Source: Candidatus Gastranaerophilales bacterium (GTDB lineage: Bacteria > Cyanobacteriota > Vampirovibrionia > Gastranaerophilales > Gastranaerophilaceae). Taken from it: a stretch of DNA of 23,272 nucleotides. The translations under genes were made by a program, and so were the position numbers. The notes beneath the pieces were generated by a model. It was given only the letters and a program-made list of their open reading frames with translations, was not told where the DNA came from and made no database searches. This document shows positions 15,085 through 22,289 of the stretch, one piece after another (position 1 is the stretch's first letter; every line of letters begins with the position of its first letter). The DNA lies in the NCBI GenBank assembly GCA_021202305.1, contig JAJQDG010000069.1:1-23272 (forward strand), in the 5' to 3' direction.

Positions 15085-17730
15085 ATGGAATTAAGTCAGG
15101 TTACAAACGCATACATAGACAGTCTAAAAACAATACCAAACCCCGGGGTTAAAATTCCAGAACAAGAAGCGGATTCATTTGAAAAAAGCAAAGAGATAAA
15201 TGAAGTGCCGTTAAATACGTACAAGGCGCCTCTTAGGTGCAATATTAGTTTTTCTGCCGGCAAAACCGCTTTTATCACGCTTTCTTCAGCAGCAGTCATA
15301 GCAGGCGTAATGGGTGCTTTATTAAAAGGCAAAACAAATGAAATTGGAAACTTGCAATCTATGCTTGCAGGTGCCAACGGAAATGTGCAAAAATTAGAAA
15401 GTCAGCTTGCCGCCTCCGGCGGGAATGTACAAAAACTGGAAGATCAGCTTGCACAAACAAAAAAGGACAATTCCGCGGCTATAGATGCATTAAATGAAAC
15501 AATTAAAACATTAAAAAGAAAAATTGATACACTTTCTGAAAGCGATGAGAATTTTGAAGCCTTAAAAAAACAAAATATTGCCCGCTATCAGGAAATTGCC
15601 GATAATGCCAAACTTTCATACGACCCCTTATTGCCAAATAGCAAAGTTAAAGCAGAAGGTGCAAAAAGAAGTTTTAAAAAGTTATTCCCGTTTGAAGATT
15701 GCTCGCAAGAAATTACGCCGAAAAAGAAAAATAATTTTGTACAAGATTTAATAGCCAAATTCAAAAGGGGCGAAGATATTGAAATTTCTCCGGTTAAAAA
15801 ACCGAATAGCCGGAAAGCAATTTCTGAAGCTTCTCTTGATAATGCCGCAAAAAAACAATTTATGCGCATAGGCGAAACTGATTCTTCACATATAGCATTA
15901 AACTACGGCACGAATTCAACAAATTGGTCTAATGAAAAAATTTCAAGAGATATAATGCAAAATTTCTATGATGCAAACGGCTACACGCTGGATGGCGTCG
16001 GATTATCGGTTAAAAAAGGGCTGAATGGATACACCGTTAGAGTTGAAGGAAACGGCGTTTATGATGTAAGCAGCCTGTTAGAAATGGGTTCAGGCAACAA
16101 ACTCGGAGAAAGCCCGTATAATGCGGGCGGCTTTGGCGAAGGTTCAAGAATTGTAGCTACAAATTTACTTGCAAAAAATAAAACAAAAAATATAAGATAT
16201 GCAAGCGCCGACTGGATAAAAGATTTTTCTGCTCAAGACGGTTCTCTGGTTGAAAGAATAGATAAGGCTAAAGGCGTATTAGACGGCAACTATGTTGAAT
16301 TTACAACGGAAGATAAAGGGCTTGTTGAATCTTTGATTAAATCAATGAATTTCTTCAAACATTCCAATAATCCCGATTTTCAAGGGTTAAATTTTGAAAA
16401 CCCGAGTTTTGGTTTTAAAATATTAAGACCAAATGAAAAAGGCAACCTGTATATGACTCAAAGATTTGAATTCGGCAAAAGTGGGGCGTGGGATGACAGT
16501 ATGGACGGTTTATCTTTAATTTTCAAGCGCAAACCGGACAGTGAAGAATTTGAAAAACTTACAGGCAAAATATTTAATACAGGCAGAGATAGAGAATATT
16601 TTACATCTGAAGATGTATACGATTTAACAAAATATTTTGCCCGTGATATGTCGGATGAAGAATTAGTAAAAGCAATATCTGAAACAAAAGCTCATTGGAA
16701 TATAACTGAATTTGGCGAAAGTCAAAAAGCAATGAAATCCTTCATTGAAGCGCTTTTGGAAAGCGCAAATAACAGGGGTCTGGGTATTGATTTCAGCAAA
16801 GATAAAATATGCCAGTTAAACAGATTTCACAATGATAAAGCGGTTGTTCAGCACGTACAAGGTATGGGATACAAGGTTTTGCCAAATGAGCTTTCACTTG
16901 GAAAGGTCGGCATGCCAAGCATAAGCGACATATCACAATTATCTTCAACCCATAAAGCAATTGAACCAACCGAAGTTGAAGTTAAAAAACTGAAACTTTT
17001 AGAAGAAGCAACTAAAGTAATTCAAGAAGGTATGGATAAAACAAGCGCCACTCAACTGCAGGATATATACAGAAATGCAAGAAAATGTATCCGCATAGAT
17101 GATTTGTTCGATGTTAACGACATTTTGTATAAAATTGAAAAATCGTCTTTCAAAGAATGTGAATTTGCTAAAAAATATTCAGGTTTGCGCAGTTCAGGTC
17201 AAAATATTGATGCTGAGGAATTTACGCGCGATTTAATAGCGTTCCTTGATAAAGAAATGGCTTCAATAGGTACGGATGATATTAAAAAGGCAGATGAACT
17301 TACAAAAATTACACTAAAAGCGCTTTCCAAAAATCCGGAAAGATATTCAAACGGATTAGTCAGTCAAACAGAAACAAGCCTTGAAAATTTACGTTTAATA
17401 ACGCCTGAAGATGTTGCAAAACCGCGTTATGTATTTGACAGAACCAAAGAAATATCAAAAAACACCCTCGGTGAAGCAATTATTTCCGGCGAATACACAA
17501 AGCAATATGACGGACACTGGATTGACAAAGGGCATTTAGATGAAGCAAGCTTTCATGAACTTATTTCAACATGGCTCCATGAAATATCTCATAAATCAGG
17601 CGGGGACGGCACTGCCGCATTTACGTACAAATTAACGGATTTAATTGCCTCTTTAACAAATACTTTTACAAATAATCCTGAAACAAGGGCAAATTTAAGC
17701 GCAATAGAGGCGGTATATAATAATTTATAA
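15085..17730 (+). CDS. Membrane-anchored coiled-coil protein with GHKL-type ATPase motifs and C-terminal HExxH metallopeptidase-like motif
   Basis: 881 aa, of unknown function. Order of parts: a polar N-terminus with CNISFSAGK (52-60); one hydrophobic segment (62-80); a coiled coil (about 85-160) with a near-repeated NGNVQKLESQLA / GGNVQKLEDQLA; then a GHKL (Bergerat-fold) ATPase-like region. In that region the N-box equivalent is RDIMQNFYDANG (D289, N293, D296), the G1-like motif is EGNGVYD (321-327), and the G2-like glycine loop is GGFGEGSRIV (348-357). A long helical middle follows. The C-terminus reads HELISTWLHEISHKSGGDGT (824-843), with an HExxH zinc-peptidase signature (H832, E833, H836) and candidate third ligand D841. 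The G1 motif has Glu-Gly-Asn-Gly instead of Asp-x-Gly-x-Gly, so ATP binding is plausible but unproven. It is not a standard kinase, gyrase, MutL or HtpG. AAAAGGA precedes the ATG. kdsD begins 37 bases downstream. Confidence 0.8.
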   Translation: MELSQVTNAYIDSLKTIPNPGVKIPEQEADSFEKSKEINEVPLNTYKAPLRCNISFSAGKTAFITLSSAAVIAGVMGALLKGKTNEIGNLQSMLAGANGNVQKLESQLAASGGNVQKLEDQLAQTKKDNSAAIDALNETIKTLKRKIDTLSESDENFEALKKQNIARYQEIADNAKLSYDPLLPNSKVKAEGAKRSFKKLFPFEDCSQEITPKKKNNFVQDLIAKFKRGEDIEISPVKKPNSRKAISEASLDNAAKKQFMRIGETDSSHIALNYGTNSTNWSNEKISRDIMQNFYDANGYTLDGVGLSVKKGLNGYTVRVEGNGVYDVSSLLEMGSGNKLGESPYNAGGFGEGSRIVATNLLAKNKTKNIRYASADWIKDFSAQDGSLVERIDKAKGVLDGNYVEFTTEDKGLVESLIKSMNFFKHSNNPDFQGLNFENPSFGFKILRPNEKGNLYMTQRFEFGKSGAWDDSMDGLSLIFKRKPDSEEFEKLTGKIFNTGRDREYFTSEDVYDLTKYFARDMSDEELVKAISETKAHWNITEFGESQKAMKSFIEALLESANNRGLGIDFSKDKICQLNRFHNDKAVVQHVQGMGYKVLPNELSLGKVGMPSISDISQLSSTHKAIEPTEVEVKKLKLLEEATKVIQEGMDKTSATQLQDIYRNARKCIRIDDLFDVNDILYKIEKSSFKECEFAKKYSGLRSSGQNIDAEEFTRDLIAFLDKEMASIGTDDIKKADELTKITLKALSKNPERYSNGLVSQTETSLENLRLITPEDVAKPRYVFDRTKEISKNTLGEAIISGEYTKQYDGHWIDKGHLDEASFHELISTWLHEISHKSGGDGTAAFTYKLTDLIASLTNTFTNNPETRANLSAIEAVYNNL

Positions 17731-17755
17731 TTTTTTATTTCAATTTGTTTTGTAG

Positions 17756-17761
17756 TATAAT
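17756..17761 (+). promoter_or_regulatory. -10 element directly before kdsD, implying a leaderless transcript
   Basis: A perfect TATAAT ends seven bases before the A of the kdsD ATG (17768), so initiation would fall on the start codon itself. No good -35 is visible at the right distance and no Shine-Dalgarno sequence precedes the ATG. Confidence 0.45.
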
Positions 17762-17767
17762 CCTTGT

Positions 17768-18736
17768 ATGATAAATACATGCACCAAAAGTGATATAGAT
17801 TGCGCCGTTAAAACAATAAACAGCGAAATTGACACTATAATCAAGCTCCGCGACAGTTTAAATGGAACTTTAACTCTGGCGCTTGATGTAATGCAAAATT
17901 CAAAGGGCAGAATAATCATTACCGGCATGGGAAAATCCGGTCATATAGGCAAAAAAATTGCAGCGTCGCTCGCTTCAACCGGCACTCCTTCATTTTTTGT
18001 ACATCCTGCCGAAGCAAGCCACGGCGACCTTGGCATGATAACAGAAGACGACGTTGTTATCGCTATTTCAAATTCGGGCGAATCAAAAGAACTTGCCGAT
18101 ATTTTGAATTATTGCAAAAGGTTTGGCATTCAATTGATTGCTATAACAAAAAATCCTGAAAGTTCGCTTGGAAAAGCAAGTGATATTGTTTTAACCCTTC
18201 CCGATAACGGGGAAGCCTGCCCGCTGGGGCTTGCTCCGACAAATTCTACTACTGCAACGCTTGTAATGGGCGATATTTTGACAGCAGGACTTATTCAAAG
18301 AAAAGGGTTTACAAAAGCCGATTTTAATAAAAGACACCCCGGCGGCAAATTAGGCTCTATTTTACAAAGAGTTTCCGATATTATGCATAAAGATAGCGAA
18401 ATGCCATTATTAGATGAAAATTCAAATATGCAAAAAGTTTTACTGGAAATGACATCAAAACGTTTAGGGTGTGTAGGATTTACAAATCAAAAAGGCGAAC
18501 TGACAGGCATGCTGACAGACGGCGATTTAAGAAGGTGTTTATCGCCTAAAATTCTTGAAAAGTCTGCCATTGATTTAATGACCAAAAATCCAAAAACCAT
18601 ATCAAAAGAAACTATGGCATCAGAAGCTGTCAAAATTATGCATGATAAAAAGATTACAAATATATTTATCGTGGAAAATAAAAAACCGATAGGCATTATT
18701 CACATCCATGACCTCTTGAATAACGGCGCGGCTTAA
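17768..18736 (+). CDS. kdsD: D-arabinose-5-phosphate isomerase (KdsD/KpsF/GutQ family)
   Basis: Converts D-ribulose-5-phosphate to D-arabinose-5-phosphate, the first committed step to Kdo, the inner-core sugar of lipopolysaccharide and of some capsules. 322 aa, the usual length. The sugar-isomerase (SIS) domain (about 40-175) has TGMGKSGHIGKKIAASLAST, FFVHPAEASHGDLGM and ISNSGESKEL. The conserved H-P-G-G-KLG segment (190-196) leads into two CBS domains (about 200-260 and 265-322). The N-terminus aligns well with E. coli KdsD, supporting ATG 17768 although no ribosome binding site precedes it. Its presence implies a Kdo-bearing, Gram-negative-type envelope. It follows the GHKL/HExxH gene by 37 bases and may be read through from it as well as from its own -10 box. 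Confidence 0.93.
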   Translation: MINTCTKSDIDCAVKTINSEIDTIIKLRDSLNGTLTLALDVMQNSKGRIIITGMGKSGHIGKKIAASLASTGTPSFFVHPAEASHGDLGMITEDDVVIAISNSGESKELADILNYCKRFGIQLIAITKNPESSLGKASDIVLTLPDNGEACPLGLAPTNSTTATLVMGDILTAGLIQRKGFTKADFNKRHPGGKLGSILQRVSDIMHKDSEMPLLDENSNMQKVLLEMTSKRLGCVGFTNQKGELTGMLTDGDLRRCLSPKILEKSAIDLMTKNPKTISKETMASEAVKIMHDKKITNIFIVENKKPIGIIHIHDLLNNGAA

Positions 18737-18742
18737 AAATTT

Positions 18743-18769
18743 TGCGGTCTTTATAATTTAAAGACCGCA
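18743..18769. terminator. Intrinsic terminator between convergent kdsD and infC
   Basis: TGCGGTCTTTA, loop TAATT, TAAAGACCGCA: a perfect 11-bp stem with a five-base loop. On the minus strand it is followed by AAATTTTTAA, a modest U-tract that suits infC. On the plus strand the tail is poorer in T, so termination of kdsD is less certain. Confidence 0.75.
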
Positions 18770-18774
18770 TTAAA

Positions 18775-19305
18775 CTACTTTAAAGATGCCGATAAAACAG
18801 CCACAACGTTTCTGCCCTCAAGCATGGGCGCTCTTTCAATAACAGGATTAATATCCGAAATTTCAGCTAAAAATTTGTTTGCAAGGTCAAATGCAAGCTT
18901 ATTATGCTGCATTTCACGCCCGCGCAGCATAATAACCAATTTTACTTTATTTTGCTGGGATAAAAATTTTCTGGCTGCCCTCATGCGTACATCATAATCA
19001 TGGGTGTCTATTTTATAACGCATTTTAACTTCTTTAACTTCAACAACATGCTGCTTTTTTTTAGCTTCTTTTGCACGTTTTTCGGTTTCGTATTTATACT
19101 TACCCCAATCAATTATTTTTGCAACGGGCGGAGCCTGATTAGGGGACACAACAACCAAATCCAAATCTTTTTCTTTTGCCAGCTCTAACGCCTTAGATGT
19201 GGGAACAACACCGTGATTTACCCCCTCATCATCAATTAATCTCACCTCGCGGGCTCTAATGCCTTCATTTACAAGTTCACGGGACTTTGTGTCTTCTCTT
19301 ACGAT
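18775..19305 (-). CDS. infC: Translation initiation factor IF-3 (probable AUC start)
   Basis: IF-3 binds the 30S subunit, prevents subunit joining and checks start codon-tRNA pairing. The 176 residues include the N-domain signature NEGIRAREVRLID...G, the linker with VSPNQAPPVAKIIDWGKYKYE, and the C-domain VKEVKMRYKIDTHDYDVR...RGREMQHNKLA...LEGRNVVAVLS. A GTG at 19329 opens the frame eight codons earlier. However, AAAAGGAG lies seven bases before an in-frame ATC (19305-19303), the GTG has no properly spaced ribosome site, and the predicted transcript begins near 19326, inside the longer version. infC of E. coli and several other bacteria likewise starts at AUU/AUC/AUA, which allows IF-3 to repress its own translation. 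rpmI and rplT do not follow, unlike the usual infC operon. Confidence 0.95.
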   Translation of the reverse strand: MVREDTKSRELVNEGIRAREVRLIDDEGVNHGVVPTSKALELAKEKDLDLVVVSPNQAPPVAKIIDWGKYKYETEKRAKEAKKKQHVVEVKEVKMRYKIDTHDYDVRMRAARKFLSQQNKVKLVIMLRGREMQHNKLAFDLANKFLAEISDINPVIERAPMLEGRNVVAVLSASLK

Positions 19306-19332
19306 TGTTTTTCTCCTTTTATCTACCACCTA

Positions 19333-19361
19333 AGTTTATCATGCAAATTAAAGCTAGGCAA
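19333..19361 (-). promoter_or_regulatory. infC: Probable infC promoter
   Basis: On the minus strand: TTGCCT (19361-19356), a 17-base spacer ending in TGA (extended -10), then TAAACT (19338-19333). The predicted start near 19326 leaves a leader of about 20 bases that holds the AAAAGGAG ribosome site and excludes the upstream GTG. Confidence 0.5.
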
Positions 19362-19383
19362 GCAAAAACCTCTTTACGTATGA

Positions 19384-19415
19384 AAAACCCCTTCGAAATT
19401 AATCGAAGGGGTTTT
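19384..19415 (-). terminator. Intrinsic terminator of the SLH-protein gene
   Basis: AAAACCCCTTCGA, loop AATTAA, TCGAAGGGGTTTT: a perfect 13-bp stem. On the minus strand it ends in GGGGTTTTTC, about 20 bases after the SLH gene stop and just upstream of the infC promoter. The stem is symmetrical enough to work in both directions. Confidence 0.9.
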
Positions 19416-19433
19416 CAATTTATTAATTAACAA

Positions 19434-20864
19434 TTAGAAAACAATTGTCAATTCTTCGTTAGGATTCAAGCTTGATGAATTAGAAAGCGAAGGAACGAGA
19501 ACATAAATAAGTTCGTCGCCAACTTCATAAATTACACCAAACACGCCTGATACACAAACTTTAGTAATGTCGTATACACCCTTGAGGATTGTTACAACTG
19601 AATTACCAAGGCTTGCTGCACCGCGCCCTGCATGGAGGGTGAATGTTTCAACAAGAGTATTTGCTAATTCATCGCCGACTTCTTCAACGCCGTTGCCTGT
19701 AACGTTAGCAATTGTGCCGGCTGATCTGCCTACAACACCTGCAGCACGACCAACGATTGTTAAAGGAGCGCCCAATAATCTTGCTAAGATGTTTGGATTT
19801 TTAAGATCGTCAACTGAAGCTGAAGCAATCTGCTTAGGCAAGCATTTTTTGCAATCGCCGTTTTTAATGTAGTTGAATTTGACTTTAATGTAGCCTGATT
19901 CATGAACACCGGGTCTTTGAACTGCAACGACTTCACCTCTGACAATTGAACCTTCGGGGAATGTAGTGCCGTCAACAACAACCGATTCGGTTGTTTTAGC
20001 TGTGAACCATTCGCCGATATTTGAAGTTTTAGCTGAAAGTCTGTCTAACAATTTAACGTTAACAGTAGTAACGCCGTAAGAAGAAGCAGTTGCTTCGCCT
20101 GAAACAGCAGAACCGCTTTGAAGTGCAGCTAAATTCTTTCTCAAAGAAGCAACAAGATATGCTACCTGCTCTTTTGAGAGGTATTCATTTTCGATAACGC
20201 CCTTTGAATTGGGAACAGCATCTAACAAATTAGAAGCAATAACTTCATTTGTTGCACTGTATGCCCAGGTCGGGATATACTGCATTGTTTGGTTTTTGTA
20301 TGTCGGAACATCAACAGCTGAGTGGTCGATGTTGATAATTTTTGCAACTGTAGCAAAAACTTCAGCTTTTGTAATGGGTTGATCAGGTTTAAATACGCCT
20401 GAAGGATATCCAATCATGATATCTTTTTCGGTAACTTTGTAAATCCAATCTTTTGCCCAGTAACCATCCTGAATGTCAGAATACGGTTTGTAATTTGCGG
20501 GGGCTTCAACATTTAAGCCTTCAGCCAATATGGTAGCAACTTCTGAACGCAATGTCGGAGCTTTCGGATTGAAAGACGTTGCGCCGGCTTTCATTTGGCT
20601 TTCTTTGATGATGTCTAAGACATCTTTTGCCCAAGATTTAACGTAAACGTTGTCTTTGTTGCCTACGGTAATCTTGTTTTTTGATTTTAAAATTTTTCCG
20701 CCTACGATGTAGGTTGAATCAGCATCAACAAGCGTTTGAGCCTGTGATTTAAACAATGTAGGATGCGCATAAGCTTCCGTTTTGCCTTCCAAGCCTGCGG
20801 GCTTAGCTAAAGCAACGGAAGAAAGGGCACACATTGCAACTGTAACTGCAAGAAGCTTTTTCAT
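19434..20864 (-). CDS. Exported S-layer-homology (SLH) domain protein
   Basis: 476 aa. Signal peptide MKKLLAVTVAMCALSSVALA, then three SLH-type repeats: about 72-118 (SWAKDVLDIIKESQ...LRSEVATILAEGLN), 128-178 (the clearest: YSDIQDGYWAKDWIYKVTEKD...PITKAEVFATVAKIIN) and about 197-245. SLH domains bind pyruvylated cell-wall polymers; in Cyanobacteria and Negativicutes they anchor the outer membrane to the wall. The middle (268-345) is beta-rich, with FPEGSIVRGEVVAVQRPG and a small CKKC pair. Residues 360-460 form a Gly/Ala/Val-rich, possibly membrane-interacting region with two GDEL-type repeats (EEVGDELANTLVE and YEVGDELIYVLVP). It is not a long porin of the OprB type. AGGAG lies 10 bases before the ATG and a near-consensus promoter drives it, suggesting an abundant envelope protein. 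Its own terminator follows. Confidence 0.9.
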   Translation of the reverse strand: MKKLLAVTVAMCALSSVALAKPAGLEGKTEAYAHPTLFKSQAQTLVDADSTYIVGGKILKSKNKITVGNKDNVYVKSWAKDVLDIIKESQMKAGATSFNPKAPTLRSEVATILAEGLNVEAPANYKPYSDIQDGYWAKDWIYKVTEKDIMIGYPSGVFKPDQPITKAEVFATVAKIINIDHSAVDVPTYKNQTMQYIPTWAYSATNEVIASNLLDAVPNSKGVIENEYLSKEQVAYLVASLRKNLAALQSGSAVSGEATASSYGVTTVNVKLLDRLSAKTSNIGEWFTAKTTESVVVDGTTFPEGSIVRGEVVAVQRPGVHESGYIKVKFNYIKNGDCKKCLPKQIASASVDDLKNPNILARLLGAPLTIVGRAAGVVGRSAGTIANVTGNGVEEVGDELANTLVETFTLHAGRGAASLGNSVVTILKGVYDITKVCVSGVFGVIYEVGDELIYVLVPSLSNSSSLNPNEELTIVF

Positions 20865-20921
20865 GACTTTGTTTTCTCCTATCCTTTTTATTCCGATAAA
20901 GCCAGTTTACCTTTTTCGATA

Positions 20922-20950
20922 ACTATATATAAAAATGTCAAAAATGTCAA
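20922..20950 (-). promoter_or_regulatory. Near-consensus sigma70-type promoter for the SLH gene
   Basis: On the minus strand: TTGACA (20950-20945), exactly 17 bases, then TATAGT (20927-20922). The TTGACATTTT motif is partly repeated in the spacer (TTTTTGACATTT). The predicted start near 20915 gives a leader of about 50 bases. This is the strongest promoter in the window by consensus match. Confidence 0.8.
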
Positions 20951-20962
20951 CAATTTCATGAT

Positions 20963-21649
20963 TTAGAATACTCTTGTTGTATTTAATCTTGGAGAAAGAG
21001 TTACTCTGCCTGTTTTATCTCCCCTTTTGTAGGTAAGGGTAATGCTGTCCGACAAGCTTTTGGCATGTAAAATTACCGCATATTCACTTAAAGGAATGTC
21101 TTTTAAGGGTATTCCGTTTATTTCCGTAATTATGTCGCCCGTTTGCAAGCCTTGTTTTAGCGCATCATATTTTACGGCGGTTAATTTTATTCCGGTTTCT
21201 CTGCCTTTTGGAGCCTTTATTCTGCCGTTTGAAGAATTGTAATATTCAAAATCAAACCCGAGTCCGTATAAAAATCTGCCCGTTATGGAAGATGAAATAT
21301 TTTCCATTAATTTTTGTTCTTCATCCAGACTTAAAGGTGCAGCAGTACCCGAATAAACCCTGTTTGCCTGCAAATCAAGTTTTGTGCCGTTTGGCGTTTC
21401 AGTAAGGTTAAACGTGTATAAAAGGGTATAATTTGTACGGTTTTGGCGGATAACTTCCGCTGCTTGAAATGTATTATTGTCATAAGACCCGTTATGATTT
21501 ACGGTTCCTCCTTTTGTCAAAATATATTTTGAAATACCCGCTTTTATTTCATTAATATCGCTGCCTTCAAAAGTTTTGCTCACCGTTGAAAAACATGGCA
21601 GATTGACTCCGGATATTATAATGAACGTCAAAATTTTATAAGCTTTCAT
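20963..21649 (-). CDS. Exported PDZ-domain protein of unknown function
   Basis: 228 aa. An N-terminal hydrophobic signal segment (about 3-22, MKAYKILTFIIISG...) is followed by a polar/beta-rich region (25-100) and a C-terminal PDZ domain (about 150-218). The PDZ has the typical LKQGLQTGDIITEINGIPLKD and the late strand SDSITLTYKRGDKTGRVTL. PDZ domains bind C-terminal peptides, often next to a protease, but no protease motif is present here, so this is more likely an adaptor or envelope-quality sensor. The start overlaps the upstream glycosylase gene by 14 bases, so the two are co-transcribed and probably coupled, although the functions are not obviously linked. No terminator is visible before the SLH promoter, which lies within a few dozen bases of the stop. 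Confidence 0.75.
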   Translation of the reverse strand: MKAYKILTFIIISGVNLPCFSTVSKTFEGSDINEIKAGISKYILTKGGTVNHNGSYDNNTFQAAEVIRQNRTNYTLLYTFNLTETPNGTKLDLQANRVYSGTAAPLSLDEEQKLMENISSSITGRFLYGLGFDFEYYNSSNGRIKAPKGRETGIKLTAVKYDALKQGLQTGDIITEINGIPLKDIPLSEYAVILHAKSLSDSITLTYKRGDKTGRVTLSPRLNTTRVF

Positions 21650-22211
21650 ACACTCTTTTTACCTCTTTTATGTCTTGCCACATCTGCCACTTTGGAGAAC
21701 CTTTTTCCCTTGAATTATTTCTTAAAAGATATGAAGGATGATAAATCGGCATCATTTTGCTGTTGTATTTTCCTTCAAACCAGTTTCCCCTTGCGCGCGT
21801 TATGCCGTACGGCAAATCTAAAAGGCTCTCAAGCGCAACATTGCCGCAAATTAAAATAATTTTAGGCTTTAAAATTTCAAGCTGGGCATCTAAATATTCT
21901 CTGCATGCCCGCTTTTCTTCGGGGAGCGGATTTCTGTTTTCGGGCGGGCGGCATTTTATTGTATTCATAATATAGACATCTTTTTTTCTTGAAAGCCCGA
22001 CGCAGTCAAAAATTTTATCTAAAAGCTGCCCCGCTTTGCCCACAAAGGGAATTCCCTTCATATCTTCATAATATCCGGGGGCTTCACCCACCAGAACAAG
22101 TTTATTATTTGGAACTCCGTCAGAAAAAACAACATTGTGCCTTGTTTTTGAAAGAGAACATTTTGTGCAGTTAAGACATTTTTGTCTGATTTGTTCAAGC
22201 TCTTTTTCCAT
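21636..22211 (-). CDS. udg: Family-4 uracil-DNA glycosylase (Fe-S)
   Basis: Removes uracil from DNA to start base-excision repair. 191 aa with the complete family-4 pattern. [4Fe-4S] ligands are C15, C18, C87 (in TIKCRPPENRNPLP) and C103 (in ACREYL). The 16-residue spacing between the last two matches characterised family-4 enzymes. Motif A is GEAPGYYEDMKGIPFVG (42-58) and motif B is HPSYLLRN (158-165). The family name sometimes appears as 'phage SPO1 DNA polymerase-related' in annotations; there is nothing phage-like here. The start ATG (complement of 22209-22211) has only AAAGG about 11 bases upstream. It heads a two-gene operon with the PDZ protein, from a promoter with a consensus -35 box. 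Confidence 0.95.
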   Translation of the reverse strand: MEKELEQIRQKCLNCTKCSLSKTRHNVVFSDGVPNNKLVLVGEAPGYYEDMKGIPFVGKAGQLLDKIFDCVGLSRKKDVYIMNTIKCRPPENRNPLPEEKRACREYLDAQLEILKPKIILICGNVALESLLDLPYGITRARGNWFEGKYNSKMMPIYHPSYLLRNNSREKGSPKWQMWQDIKEVKRVYESL

Positions 22212-22233
22212 TTTTTAAAGCGCCTTTTAGTTA

Positions 22234-22263
22234 ATTTTAACCATTTTAAGAGAGTTTTGTCAA
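22234..22263 (-). promoter_or_regulatory. Sigma70-type promoter for the udg-PDZ operon
   Basis: On the minus strand: TTGACA (22263-22258), an 18-base spacer, then TAAAAT (22239-22234). The predicted start near 22227 leaves a short leader of about 15 bases before the udg ATG. No terminator hairpin is visible for the upstream membrane-protein gene, so read-through is possible too. Confidence 0.65.
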
Positions 22264-22289
22264 ATTAGCGGTACGGTTTTTGTGCATTA

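Noticed and set aside
17500..17730. C-terminal HEISHKSGGDG as a classic metzincin (HExxHxxGxxH/D)
   Set aside because: The Asp falls one residue short of the required position, so only a general HExxH-type zinc site is claimed.
15085..17730. 881-aa gene as a sensor histidine kinase, MutL or gyrase B
   Set aside because: There is no HisKA H-box, no receiver, no transducer domain and no MutL/GyrB signature; only the Bergerat-type ATP motifs are shared.
21636..22211. Phage SPO1 polymerase-like domain as evidence of a prophage
   Set aside because: The sequence is a complete family-4 uracil-DNA glycosylase with Fe-S ligands, and no phage genes are near.
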